DNA of 64,000 nt. Origin: an uncultured Oscillospiraceae bacterium. GTDB taxonomy: Bacteria; Bacillota; Clostridia; Oscillospirales; Oscillospiraceae. Under the pieces are notes generated by a model. It saw only the letters and a program-made list of their open reading frames with translations. It searched no databases and had not been told where the DNA came from. Position numbers and translations under genes: made by a program. This document shows positions 23,834-31,941 of this stretch, piece after piece (the stretch's first letter is position 1; each line of letters opens with the position of its first letter). Location of the stretch: positions 1 to 64,000 of the forward strand of contig CAJULJ010000002.1 in NCBI GenBank assembly GCA_910587395.1. The letters are read 5' to 3'.

Positions 23834-25138
23834 ATGACCACCCTGTTTACCAACGTCACCGCCCTGCTGATGGACGAGGCGTTTACCACCCTGCGCTACG
23901 GCTACGTGGCGGTGGAGGGGACCGACATCTCCTATGTGGGCCCCAACCGCCCCCAGGGAGATTTTGACCAGACCATCGACTGCACCGGCAAGGTGATGAT
24001 GCCCGGCTTCGTCAACTGCCACACCCATATCCCCATGACCCTGATGCGGGGCTACGGCGGGGGATGCGACCTCCAGACCTGGCTCAACGACTTCATCTTC
24101 CCCGCGGAGGACAAATGGGACGACCGGGCCATCGCCGCCGCCACCGGGCTGGGGCTGGCGGAGATGATCGCCTCCGGCGTCACCTGCATCGCGGATATGT
24201 ATATGCGCACCGGTGTCATCGCCCGGCAGGTGCTGGAGGCGGGCATCTCCGCCAATTTGTGCGTGGGCGGGGTGTACTTTGGCGATCCGGCCGGTTTTGA
24301 CCCGGATACCTGCGGCGACTGCGCCAATATGCGGCTCCTGTACCAGGAATGGCACGGGGCCGGGGACGGCCAGATCATTGCCGACGCTTCCATTCACGGC
24401 GAATACACCTCCAGCGCCCCGATGTGGAAGTGGATGGCGGACTACGCCCTGGAGCACGGCCTGGGCATGCATGTCCACATCTCCGAGACGAAAAGGGAGC
24501 ATGAGGAGTGCAAGGGCCGCCGCAGCGGCCTGACGCCCATCCAGATATTGAACCAGTACGGCGTGTGGGACACCCGGGCCATCGCCGCCCACTGTGTGTG
24601 GACCACCCCCGAGGATTGGGCTGTCATGGCCGAGAAGGGGATCTCCTGCGTTCACAATCCCTACTCCAATCTGAAGCTGGGCTCCGGCGTGGCGCCCATA
24701 CCCGCCATGCTCAAGGCCGGGGTGAACGTGGCGTTAGGCACCGACGGCGTCAGCTCCCACAACAGCATTGATATGTTCGCCGACATGAAGCTGACCGCTG
24801 TCCTCCACAACGGCGTGTCCTGCGATCCCATGGCCCTCACCGCCCGTCAGGCGCTGGAGATGGCCACTGTCAGCGGCGCGAAGGCCCTGGGCCGGAACAC
24901 CGGGCGCATTGAGGCGGGCCGGACGGCCGACCTGATCCTGGTGGACTTCGACGCTCCCAACCTGACGCCCTGCCATGATGAGGCGGAAAATCTGGTGTTC
25001 TCCGCCCACGGCTCCAACGTGTGGATGAATATGGCCCGGGGTAAAGTCATATATCAGAACGGGGAGTTCAAAACGCTGGACCTGGACCGCGTCAAGGCGG
25101 AGGTCAAGCAGTACGCCCTGCCCCTGATTTTCAAGTGA
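23834..25138 (+). CDS. mtaD: 5-methylthioadenosine / S-adenosylhomocysteine deaminase
   Basis: A 434-aa amidohydrolase. Metal-ligand motifs appear in order: NCHTHIPMTLMRG, HGEYTSS, HVHISETKREHEEC, AAHCVWTTPED, LGTDGVSSHNS. The C-terminus shows the beta-barrel closing segment TGRIEAGRTADLILVDFD. This pattern is that of the MTA/SAH deaminase (Atz/Trz-like) family, which makes inosine derivatives from adenosine compounds. Placed directly after the nucleoside phosphorylase, it would feed S-inosylhomocysteine or inosine-type products into salvage. Exact substrate cannot be fixed from sequence. Confidence 0.88.
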   Translation: MTTLFTNVTALLMDEAFTTLRYGYVAVEGTDISYVGPNRPQGDFDQTIDCTGKVMMPGFVNCHTHIPMTLMRGYGGGCDLQTWLNDFIFPAEDKWDDRAIAAATGLGLAEMIASGVTCIADMYMRTGVIARQVLEAGISANLCVGGVYFGDPAGFDPDTCGDCANMRLLYQEWHGAGDGQIIADASIHGEYTSSAPMWKWMADYALEHGLGMHVHISETKREHEECKGRRSGLTPIQILNQYGVWDTRAIAAHCVWTTPEDWAVMAEKGISCVHNPYSNLKLGSGVAPIPAMLKAGVNVALGTDGVSSHNSIDMFADMKLTAVLHNGVSCDPMALTARQALEMATVSGAKALGRNTGRIEAGRTADLILVDFDAPNLTPCHDEAENLVFSAHGSNVWMNMARGKVIYQNGEFKTLDLDRVKAEVKQYALPLIFK

Positions 25139-25156
25139 TGGGAAAGGTTTGAGGAA

Positions 25157-26851
25157 ATGTCTGCATCTACCCCTAAAAAGAATTCCTTTTTCGGCGGCGC
25201 CGCCATTTTGACGCTCAGCGTCATTGTCGTCAAGCTCATCGGCGCGCTGTACAAGGTGCCGCTGGGCAACATCCTCACCGACGCGGCCTTTGCCGACTTC
25301 AACACCGCCTACGACATCTACGCCCTGCTCATCATCATCTCCACCGGCGGCCTGCCTGTGGCCCTGTCCAAGATGGTGTCCGAGGCCAACGCCGTGGGCC
25401 GGGGGAATCAGGTCCACAAGGTGTTCAATCTGGCCCTGTCCGCCTTCTGTGTGCTGGGCACCATCAGCTTCTGCATCATGGCCTTCCTGCCCCAGCAGCT
25501 GGCGGACCTGATGCAGGACAGCCACGCCGCCTACAGTATTCTGGCGTTGGCGCCGGCGGTGTTCTTTATCTGTCCCATGTCCGCCATGCGGGGCTATTTC
25601 CAGGGCCACGCCCAAATGACCCCCACCGCCGTGTCCCAGGTCATTGAGGCGCTGTGCAAGCTGGGCATCGGTCTGGCGCTGGCCTCCGCCTTTAAAAAGA
25701 CCTTTGAGGACGAGGCCATGGCCGCTGCCGGGGCCATCCTGGGGGTGTCGGTGGGCTGTCTGCTGGGGGCGGTATATATGTATTTCTGCTACCGCAGGCA
25801 TTCCCGGTCCCAGCCCTTGAGCAATGACGAGCCGGAGGATTCCAAAACCATCCTTGCCACTTTGGCGGCGCTGGCCATTCCCATTACGCTGAGCTCCTCC
25901 GTCATTGCCCTGACCAATATCTTTGACAACGCCATCCTCATGTGGCGGCTCCAGGACGCGCTGGAGCTTTCCCTGGATGAGGCGCGGGCACTGAAGGGTG
26001 TGTACAATAAGGCGCTGACCCTTTACAATCTGCCCGCCTCCTTTATGGTGCCGCTGACCGCCAGTGTCATCCCCCACGTGTCCGCCGCGCTGAAGGTGAA
26101 GCGCCGCCGTCAGGCCGCGCAGATCAGCGAGACCGCCCTGCGCACCACCGCCCTGCTGGCCATTCCTGCCGGAGTGGGCCTGTGTGTGCTGGGCGAGCCC
26201 ATCATTCAGTTGCTCTACTCCTCCACCGACGTGGAGCAGGCGGGATGGATGCTGTCCGTGCTGGGTATCGCTTCGATATCGGTGTGCTTTATGCTGGTTT
26301 CCAACTCCATCCTCCAAGCTTACCGGATGGTGGCCCTGCCCATGGCCACCACCGTCATCGGCTGTGCCATGAAGCTGCTGGTGGGCTATGTGCTCATCGG
26401 CAACCCGGACATCGGCATCCGGGGCGGCGCTATCAGTACGGTGGTGTGCTTCTGGATCATCGCCCTGTTGGACCTGTTCATCATCAGGCGCACCCTGCCC
26501 CGGTCGCTGAGCCTGGCCCGGGTGTTTGTCAAGCCTGTGGGGGCCGCCGCCGCCATGGGCCTGTCCGCCTGGGCCTTCCATGGGCTGGCGTGCAGGGCGA
26601 TCCTGGCGCTGGGCGTGAAGCTGAAAACATCCATTTTTGTGCTTGTGGACCAACTGGGCGAGCCCGTCCTGGACGAGCTGGGCAAAGCCTCTCTCAGCCG
26701 CACTGGGGTGGCCCTGTCGGTACTGATTCCCATCGGCGTTGCGGTCATTGTGTACTTCGCCCTCATCCTGGTGACCAGGGCGATTTCCAAGGAGGACCTG
26801 GCTCTTCTCCCCAAAGGGGACAAAATTGCCCGAATTTTGCGGGTTGAGTGA
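25157..26851 (+). CDS. spoVB: SpoVB/MurJ-like lipid-linked oligosaccharide flippase
   Basis: A 564-aa protein with about 14 hydrophobic segments of the MOP exporter superfamily: FGGAAILTLSVIVVKLIGALYKVPLGNIL at the front, GLPVALSKMVSEANA, FFICPMSAMRGYFQGHAQM, then LYNLPASFMVPLTASVIPHVSAA. This is the pattern of SpoVB/YabM, involved in peptidoglycan precursor handling for the spore cortex. The order flippase, mazG, hup, rqcP is close to the yabM-yabN-yabO group of Bacillus, which supports the name. It follows mtaD by 18 bp. Confidence 0.85.
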   Translation: MSASTPKKNSFFGGAAILTLSVIVVKLIGALYKVPLGNILTDAAFADFNTAYDIYALLIIISTGGLPVALSKMVSEANAVGRGNQVHKVFNLALSAFCVLGTISFCIMAFLPQQLADLMQDSHAAYSILALAPAVFFICPMSAMRGYFQGHAQMTPTAVSQVIEALCKLGIGLALASAFKKTFEDEAMAAAGAILGVSVGCLLGAVYMYFCYRRHSRSQPLSNDEPEDSKTILATLAALAIPITLSSSVIALTNIFDNAILMWRLQDALELSLDEARALKGVYNKALTLYNLPASFMVPLTASVIPHVSAALKVKRRRQAAQISETALRTTALLAIPAGVGLCVLGEPIIQLLYSSTDVEQAGWMLSVLGIASISVCFMLVSNSILQAYRMVALPMATTVIGCAMKLLVGYVLIGNPDIGIRGGAISTVVCFWIIALLDLFIIRRTLPRSLSLARVFVKPVGAAAAMGLSAWAFHGLACRAILALGVKLKTSIFVLVDQLGEPVLDELGKASLSRTGVALSVLIPIGVAVIVYFALILVTRAISKEDLALLPKGDKIARILRVE

Positions 26852-26922
26852 ATTTATTAACAATAAAAATTTAAACAAATGTCGGCAGGACAATAAAAAG
26901 CTCTTGCAATTCGGGTGATACT

Positions 26923-27714
26923 ATGGTAAATTGGACGTTGAAAAGCTCTTATAACTGTAAGGACCTGGAAAATGTGGTTCGTATTCTTCGCCATCCCGGC
27001 GGCTGTCCCTGGGATCAGGAACAGACCCACCAGTCCATCCGCCGCAATTTTCTGGAGGAGACCTACGAGGTGGCGGAGGCCATCGACAGCGGCGACGTGG
27101 ACGCCCTGAAGGAGGAGCTGGGAGATGTGCTCCTCCAGGTATATTTCCACACCTCTATTGAGGAGGACGCGGGACGGTTTACTCTGGACGACGTGGCGGA
27201 CGGAGTGTGCAAGAAGCTGATCTACCGCCATCCCCACGTGTTCGGAGATGTGACGGTGGATTCCACCGATCAGATCCTGTCCAACTGGGAGGAGCTCAAA
27301 AAGAAGGAAAAGCACCAAAACACCCAGGCCGATGCGGTGGACGCCGTGGCCCGCACTCTGCCCGCGCTGTGGCGGGCGGAAAAGATGAAGAAGAAGGCCG
27401 CCAAGGCGGGCTTCGACTGGCGGGACGTGTCCGGCGCGCTGGACAAGCTGTCCGAGGAGCTGGGGGAGCTGAAGGCCGCTGCTCTGGAGGGCGGCGGAGA
27501 CCCGGTGGAGGAGCTGGGCGATCTGCTTTTTGCCGCTGTCTGCGTGGGCCGGTTTCTGGAGGCCGATCCGGAGGACGCCCTTCACGCCGCCTGTGACAAG
27601 TTTTCCGCCCGGTTCCGCAAAGTGGAGGAGCTGGCAGCGGAGCGCGGCCTGAAACTGGACGAGCTGTCCGACGAGGACCGGATCGGCCTTTGGAACGAGG
27701 CCAAGCGTCACTGA
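26923..27714 (+). CDS. mazG: MazG nucleoside triphosphate pyrophosphohydrolase
   Basis: A 263-aa enzyme with two MazG domains. The first has RHPGGCPWDQEQTHQSIRRN, EETYEVAEAID and ELGDVLLQVYFH; the second has EELGELKAAAL and EELGDLLFAAV. The paired ExxE...ExxD motifs bind Mg and hydrolyse NTPs to NMP and pyrophosphate, clearing non-canonical nucleotides. In Bacillus the equivalent (YabN) carries an extra methylase domain, absent here. No strong ribosome site is seen before ATG 26923, so the start is the least sure part. Confidence 0.92.
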   Translation: MVNWTLKSSYNCKDLENVVRILRHPGGCPWDQEQTHQSIRRNFLEETYEVAEAIDSGDVDALKEELGDVLLQVYFHTSIEEDAGRFTLDDVADGVCKKLIYRHPHVFGDVTVDSTDQILSNWEELKKKEKHQNTQADAVDAVARTLPALWRAEKMKKKAAKAGFDWRDVSGALDKLSEELGELKAAALEGGGDPVEELGDLLFAAVCVGRFLEADPEDALHAACDKFSARFRKVEELAAERGLKLDELSDEDRIGLWNEAKRH

Positions 27715-27822
27715 CACTTACAGCGCCACGCCGCGCTTTAAGTATATACGCGGCGATGCCGCAGAGGCCGGGCACGCTTTCCGGGCCTGCCTTGACCACA
27801 AAATTTAGGAGGAAGAGAAATA

Positions 27823-28098
27823 ATGAACAAAACCGAATTGATCGCCGCTGTGGCGGAAAAGACCGGCCTGTCCAAGAAGGACAGCGACGCCGCCGTGGCC
27901 GCCGTGGTGGACGCCATCACTGAGTCCCTGGTGCAGGGTGAGAAGGTGCAGCTGGTGGGCTTTGGTTCCTTCGAGGTGAAGAGCCGCTCCGCCCGCATGG
28001 GCCGCAACCCCCACACCAAGGAGCAGATCGAGATCCCCGCGTCCAAGGTGCCCGTGTTCAAGGCTGGCAAGGCCCTGAAGGATACTGTGGCGGGCTGA
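27823..28098 (+). CDS. hup: HU-family DNA-binding protein
   Basis: A 91-aa histone-like protein: MNKTELIAAVAEKTGLSKKD, then QLVGFGSFEVKSRSARMGRNP with the beta-arm tip RNPHTKEQIEIPAS, and VPVFKAGKALKD. It bends and packages DNA as a dimer. Length and every signature are normal. GGAGGAAGAG precedes the ATG and a terminator (28113-28138) follows, so it can be expressed as a single gene within the spoVB-mazG-hup-rqcP cluster. Confidence 0.96.
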   Translation: MNKTELIAAVAEKTGLSKKDSDAAVAAVVDAITESLVQGEKVQLVGFGSFEVKSRSARMGRNPHTKEQIEIPASKVPVFKAGKALKDTVAG

Positions 28099-28112
28099 TT
28101 CGGAAACAGCAG

Positions 28113-28142
28113 TGAGGCAGGGTAGAAACCCTGCCTCATTTG
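28113..28142 (+). terminator. Terminator after hup
   Basis: TGAGGCAGGGT (28113-28123), AGAA, ACCCTGCCTCA (28128-28138), then TTTGATTT. Perfect 11-bp stem. Confidence 0.85.
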
Positions 28143-28158
28143 ATTTGGAGGTCATACG

Positions 28159-28398
28159 ATGAGATTGGACAAATGGTTGAAGGTGTCCCGGCTCATCAAA
28201 CGGCGCACTGTGGCCAACGAGGCCTGCGACGCCGGACGGGTGAGCGCCAACGGCAGGCTGGTAAAGGCGTCCTACGATGTGAAAACAGGGGATGTGCTGG
28301 AGCTGAAATTCGGCGAAAAGCTGATCCGAGTGGAGGTGTTGTCCACCGCCGACATCGTGGGCAAGGCGGATGCGGAGGCCATGTATAAGCAGCTGTGA
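28159..28398 (+). CDS. rqcP: S4-domain RNA-binding protein RqcP (YabO)
   Basis: A 79-aa single S4 domain: MRLDKWLKVSRLIKRRTVANEACDAGRVSANGRLVKASYDVKTGD. In Firmicutes this is RqcP, which works with RqcH on obstructed 60S-like 50S subunits to add alanine tails to stalled peptides. Position after mazG and hup matches the yabN-yabO order. The ATG has GGAGG at about 28146-28150. The yabP and yabQ sporulation genes that often follow are absent here. Confidence 0.9.
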   Translation: MRLDKWLKVSRLIKRRTVANEACDAGRVSANGRLVKASYDVKTGDVLELKFGEKLIRVEVLSTADIVGKADAEAMYKQL

Positions 28399-28404
28399 GC
28401 GGAA

Positions 28405-28440
28405 AGAGGGCGGACCCGGATGGGTCCGCCCTCTCTGTTT
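28405..28440 (+). terminator. Terminator after rqcP
   Basis: AGAGGGCGGACCC (28405-28417), GGAT, GGGTCCGCCCTCT (28422-28434), then CTGTTT. Perfect 13-bp stem; it also lies at the end of the convergent CotH gene. Confidence 0.85.
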
Positions 28441-28452
28441 ATATGAAAGGCG

Positions 28453-30300
28453 TCAGCGCCTGAATTTAAAGGCGGCGGCCAGCCCGATGAGCAGGACCAG
28501 AGTGGAGACGCCCAGCAGAATTAGCGATGTGCCGGTCTGGGCGGTGTGTTCGCCGGGCGTCTGTCCGCCGGGGAAGCTGCCGCTGAAATTTCCGGCCTGC
28601 GCTTCCTGGGGGCGCTGAGCGTCCCCAAACGGCTGATGAGCAGAGTTTTCTCCTCCTTCCCCGGCCGGCTGAGCGTCCGGGGAAAAGGCGGGCTGGCTGC
28701 CGCTGTCCGCGTCAAAGGGGCTGCGTCCGCCGGGACTGCCGTCAAAGCCTCCGCCCTGGTTCATGGTCCCCATGTCCGACAGGGTGAGGGAGGAGGCATC
28801 CACGAGAGCATCCTGGTCCGCGGACTGTCCCTCGCTGGTGGAGGGAATGGCGCCGGTCAGCTGGCCGGACACGCTTTCGGCGCGGAGGGCGCAGAAGGTT
28901 TTTAACGCGTCCACCCCCGCCTCAAATTCCTCGGAGGTGCAGAACTTGGTGGGGTCCCGCTCCACATAGGGGTCAATGAGGGCGTATGCCTCGCCGATGA
29001 TAACAGAGGGGTCAACTGTGCGCAGAAATTCCTCAAAGTATTGATGATACAGCTGGGTGTATTCCTCGCTGGAGGAGATCCAATCCGCCATGGGGCGGGC
29101 GCCGTCCCCGGTGGCGGACAGGGGGGAGTCGATGGGGTCGTTCACCGCGCTGGAGGCGTTATTGCCCTGGAAGGTGCCGAAAGCCAGATTGTAATCCCAG
29201 GGGAGCATGGAAAGCTGCCCGTCCTTTTCGTAGAGGTAGTAGTTGTGTACGATGGAGCCGGTGTAGCTGTCGCCGTTGACCACAAAGTTGTGGACTACAA
29301 AATAACGCAGGACCTGGTCGATGTCCACTACGCCGGACACGTCCCCACCCTCGCCGAGGGCTTTCAGAGAGCGGATAAGGCGGGCCTGATCGGCTTCGGT
29401 GGCGTCCGTTTTGGCGTTGTCAAAAATGTTGGCGTAGCTGTCCGGGTCGTCGTCGATGTATTGCAGTTTTACATCGCTGGAGCCCATACCGCCGCCAAAG
29501 CCGCCGGACGGCCCGCCGCCGTCCTGTCCGGGAGCTGAAAAGTCCGCAGGGGCTCCGCCGGCCTGACCGCCGGAGGGCTGGGCGGGGGTGGGGCTCCGAT
29601 CCGGGAGCGTCCCGCCCGTATCCTGATTGTCCATAAAATTGCCGATGTCAAACTCACGGCCGTTGCCCCGGCCGCCGCCGAAGCCCGTACTGTCCGGCTT
29701 GTAGAGCTGGCCGTGGTTTGAGCCGTAATTGCGCTGGAGAAAGCCGTCCTCAATGCCCTCCACCGCCAGATAAAGCCCCCAGTCCTCGCCGTTGACGGTG
29801 ATGTACACGTAGCTGCAAAGTGGGGCGTTGGCGCCAAACTCCGCCATAAGCTGGTAGGTGAGGTAGTCCTTCATGAAGGTGTTGTCCTGAATAACGTTGT
29901 TCAGGCTCAGCTTATCCAGGCCGTAATAGCTTTTGCCGGTGTCGTAGCAGTCAAACTCGATTTTGAAGCTGTAGCGGCTGCTGCCCAGCTGGGAAACGGA
30001 GGAGAGGGAGGTGTTTCCCTTGGCCCGGAGGCCCACGTTTTTGTATGCCTCGCCGTCGATCACCACCGCGCAGGAGGAATACTCCTCGTTTTCGCAGGTG
30101 TCGATGAAGGCGTCCCAATCGTCCATGACGATGTCAAGGGTATGGACCCGGGAGATGTCGAACAGCCGGGACTCGTACCCCATCGTCCGGGAAGCGGATT
30201 GCAGGCCCAGGGCCTGCCCGTTCATGAACAGCAGGGAGAGCAGGAGGGAGAACAGCGCTCCCAGCAGACAAATTCGGTCGATGTACTTGTGCGCTGCCAT
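28453..30300 (-). CDS. CotH-kinase family surface protein
   Basis: A 615-aa protein. It has an N-terminal membrane segment (CLLGALFSLLLSLLFMNGQAL), a CotH-type protein kinase fold (LRAKGNTSLSSV with the Lys region; YSFKIEFDCYD; LNNVIQDNTFMKDYLTYQL; MLPWDYNLAFG with the metal-binding D-Y-N), and a C-terminal hydrophobic helix ending FKFRR. Two Gly/Pro/Gln-rich inserts (about 205-270 and 500-580) are low-complexity. CotH phosphorylates spore-coat proteins in Bacillus; vegetative relatives sit with VTC and DUF4956 genes, as here. ATG 30300 has a weak GGGGTGAAG site. It is last in a three-gene minus-strand operon. Confidence 0.88.
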   Translation of the reverse strand: MAAHKYIDRICLLGALFSLLLSLLFMNGQALGLQSASRTMGYESRLFDISRVHTLDIVMDDWDAFIDTCENEEYSSCAVVIDGEAYKNVGLRAKGNTSLSSVSQLGSSRYSFKIEFDCYDTGKSYYGLDKLSLNNVIQDNTFMKDYLTYQLMAEFGANAPLCSYVYITVNGEDWGLYLAVEGIEDGFLQRNYGSNHGQLYKPDSTGFGGGRGNGREFDIGNFMDNQDTGGTLPDRSPTPAQPSGGQAGGAPADFSAPGQDGGGPSGGFGGGMGSSDVKLQYIDDDPDSYANIFDNAKTDATEADQARLIRSLKALGEGGDVSGVVDIDQVLRYFVVHNFVVNGDSYTGSIVHNYYLYEKDGQLSMLPWDYNLAFGTFQGNNASSAVNDPIDSPLSATGDGARPMADWISSSEEYTQLYHQYFEEFLRTVDPSVIIGEAYALIDPYVERDPTKFCTSEEFEAGVDALKTFCALRAESVSGQLTGAIPSTSEGQSADQDALVDASSLTLSDMGTMNQGGGFDGSPGGRSPFDADSGSQPAFSPDAQPAGEGGENSAHQPFGDAQRPQEAQAGNFSGSFPGGQTPGEHTAQTGTSLILLGVSTLVLLIGLAAAFKFRR

Positions 30301-30304
30301 GGCT

Positions 30305-30976
30305 TCACCCCATGTAGTCGCCGTTGTAGCTGACCAGGACGGCGCTGTCCACTCCGTCCATTTCCGCCAGGGTGTTGATGAAGCCGGTGCCGCCGTCTAT
30401 CAGACGGATTTCCAGGTTCAGCTCAATCCGGCCCTTTTGGACGGTCTTGCTCTTGACCACGCAGCGCCGGAGGAGTTGGTTCAGGTACGCTTTGGCGCGG
30501 TCCTCACTGTCCTGCCCCTGGCACTGAAGCACCAGGATATAGGGATTGTCGAAGGATTTTTTGTTGACAAAAACCAGCAGAATCAGGCCGATGACCACGC
30601 TGCCGATAACAGCCAGGGGAATCATTCCCGCGGCCAGCACGATGCCGACGGCGATGGACCAGAAGAGAAAGGCGATGTCCAGGGGTTCCTTGATGGCGGT
30701 GCGGAAGCGGACGATGGACAGGGCGCCCACCATGCCCAGGGAGAGCACTACATTGCTGGTGACGGCCAGGATCACCATGGTGGTAATCATGGTGAGGGCC
30801 ACCAGGGTCACGCCGAAGCTGGAGGAGTACATCACGCCGGAGAAGGTTTTTTTGTACACCAGGAAGATGAACAAGCCGATGCCGAAAGCCAGAACAAGGG
30901 CCAGGGTCATGTCCAGCAGGCTGACGCTGGTGACGTTCTCCAGAAAGCTGGATTTGAAGATGTCTTGAAATGTCAT
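30305..30976 (-). CDS. DUF4956 membrane protein
   Basis: A 223-aa protein with three to four membrane helices in the first 130 residues (MTLALVLAFGIGLFIFLVYKKTFSG, LVALTMITTMVILAV, FRTAIKEPLDIAFLFWSIAVG, VVIGLILLVFV) and a C-terminal soluble alpha/beta domain. The motif SLGMVGALSIVRFRTAIKEP is the family mark of DUF4956. Function is unknown, but it is nearly always next to a VTC-type polyphosphate polymerase and a CotH protein. It starts 108 bp after the VTC gene and ends 5 bp before the CotH start. Confidence 0.88.
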   Translation of the reverse strand: MTFQDIFKSSFLENVTSVSLLDMTLALVLAFGIGLFIFLVYKKTFSGVMYSSSFGVTLVALTMITTMVILAVTSNVVLSLGMVGALSIVRFRTAIKEPLDIAFLFWSIAVGIVLAAGMIPLAVIGSVVIGLILLVFVNKKSFDNPYILVLQCQGQDSEDRAKAYLNQLLRRCVVKSKTVQKGRIELNLEIRLIDGGTGFINTLAEMDGVDSAVLVSYNGDYMG

Positions 30977-31084
30977 GGATTGTTTCGTTCCTTTCTGCGC
31001 TGCGGGCTTCGCCGCCGAGTGGAGGCGGGAGGGGCGCCGCCCCGGCCGTCAGCGTTCTAAAAGTTCTTTTTCCACTCCTTTTTC

Positions 31085-31762
31085 TTACAGGAAGAAGGAA
31101 CGGCAGGCGGCGTACTTGGAGAAGGAGGAGGTGCGGCGGCCCTCCAGCTGCACCGCGTCCCGGATGAGGTCGGGGAGGAAGGCGTCCCACTTGACCTCCA
31201 GGATGGTGACAGGGTCGCCCGCCGGGACGGTGGGACAGTTCTGATTCAAAAAATCAGTGCAGCTCAGGCCGGTGCGGATGCCGTAATCCAGGGTGACCCG
31301 TACGTTCCCCGCCGGGTAGACGAAGGGTTCCCGTGTGTAGTCCACAATGGTCTTTGGCCGCAGCCCTTGGGAGCGTATTTTGCTGTACAGCTCCTGAATC
31401 AGCGGCCGCCCGCTGTCGGGCATCCAGTCCAGCCTGCCGTCCACGATGGCCTGGGCCTCGGCGGCGGTGAGCTCTGCCGTGGACTTTGTGCCAAGGGCGT
31501 TGCGCTTGCTCTTCTTTTCCAGGTGGATGAGGGATGGATCGCCATTATAATAGCGAATGCGAAACTTTTCCCGTCTGTCCACTCCGTCCAGCTTCTCCCG
31601 CAGGGCCTTGTCGGCCAGGTTGTCAAAGTACAGGCTCCTGATCTGATACCGGCCGTCCACGGCGTGGCCGTCCGGCCGGCACACCGCGCGCAGCCGCGCG
31701 CGAAGAGCAAGGCGGTCGGACAAGCTGATCTCGTGCTTCCATTCGTGCCGGAAATCCGGCAT
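31085..31762 (-). CDS. VTC-domain polyphosphate polymerase-like protein
   Basis: A 225-aa soluble protein of the VTC (CYTH-like triphosphate tunnel) family: FRHEWKHEISLSDRLALRARL, YQIRSLYFDNLADKALREKLDG, REKFRIRYYNGDPSLIHLEKKSKR, YTREPFVYP, VTILEVKWDAFLP. The alternating basic residues and E-x-K tunnel ends are present. In yeast this fold makes polyphosphate from ATP; bacterial products are not settled. First gene of the VTC-DUF4956-CotH operon. GAAAGGACG precedes the ATG. Confidence 0.9.
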   Translation of the reverse strand: MPDFRHEWKHEISLSDRLALRARLRAVCRPDGHAVDGRYQIRSLYFDNLADKALREKLDGVDRREKFRIRYYNGDPSLIHLEKKSKRNALGTKSTAELTAAEAQAIVDGRLDWMPDSGRPLIQELYSKIRSQGLRPKTIVDYTREPFVYPAGNVRVTLDYGIRTGLSCTDFLNQNCPTVPAGDPVTILEVKWDAFLPDLIRDAVQLEGRRTSSFSKYAACRSFFL

Positions 31763-31792
31763 ATGCTCACGTCCTTTCGCTGAAGATACCTG

Positions 31793-31824
31793 ATGATACC
31801 ACGTTACGCTGAACCCACGCTGAA
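31793..31824 (-). promoter_or_regulatory. Promoter of the VTC operon with 11-bp-spaced direct repeats
   Basis: On the minus strand TTCAGCGT occurs twice, 11 bp apart (31824-31817 and 31813-31806). It is followed by a -10-like TATCAT (31798-31793). The repeats cover the place of the -35 box. This is the usual layout for activation by an OmpR/PhoB-type response regulator. Confidence 0.5.
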
Positions 31825-31883
31825 AAGAGAGGGGTAAAAATGTAAACCTTTTTTGAATATGGGCGGCGGGAGCGGGCGGGCAT

Positions 31884-31918
31884 AAAAAACGGGTCCCGCC
31901 TGACAGACGAGACCCGTA
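31884..31918 (-). terminator. Terminator of the malic enzyme / AEC unit
   Basis: On the minus strand ACGGGTCTCGTC pairs with the GGCGGGACCCGT region (one G-T pair) and is followed by TTTTTT (complement of 31884-31889). Confidence 0.8.
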
Positions 31919-31941
31919 TATCTGTTTTGTCCAGCTTTGGA

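Noticed and set aside
24734..26893. Long minus-strand open frame opposite mtaD and the flippase gene
   Set aside because: It is antisense to well-supported genes, is rich in Gly/His/Gln with no domain, and arises from GC-rich codon bias.
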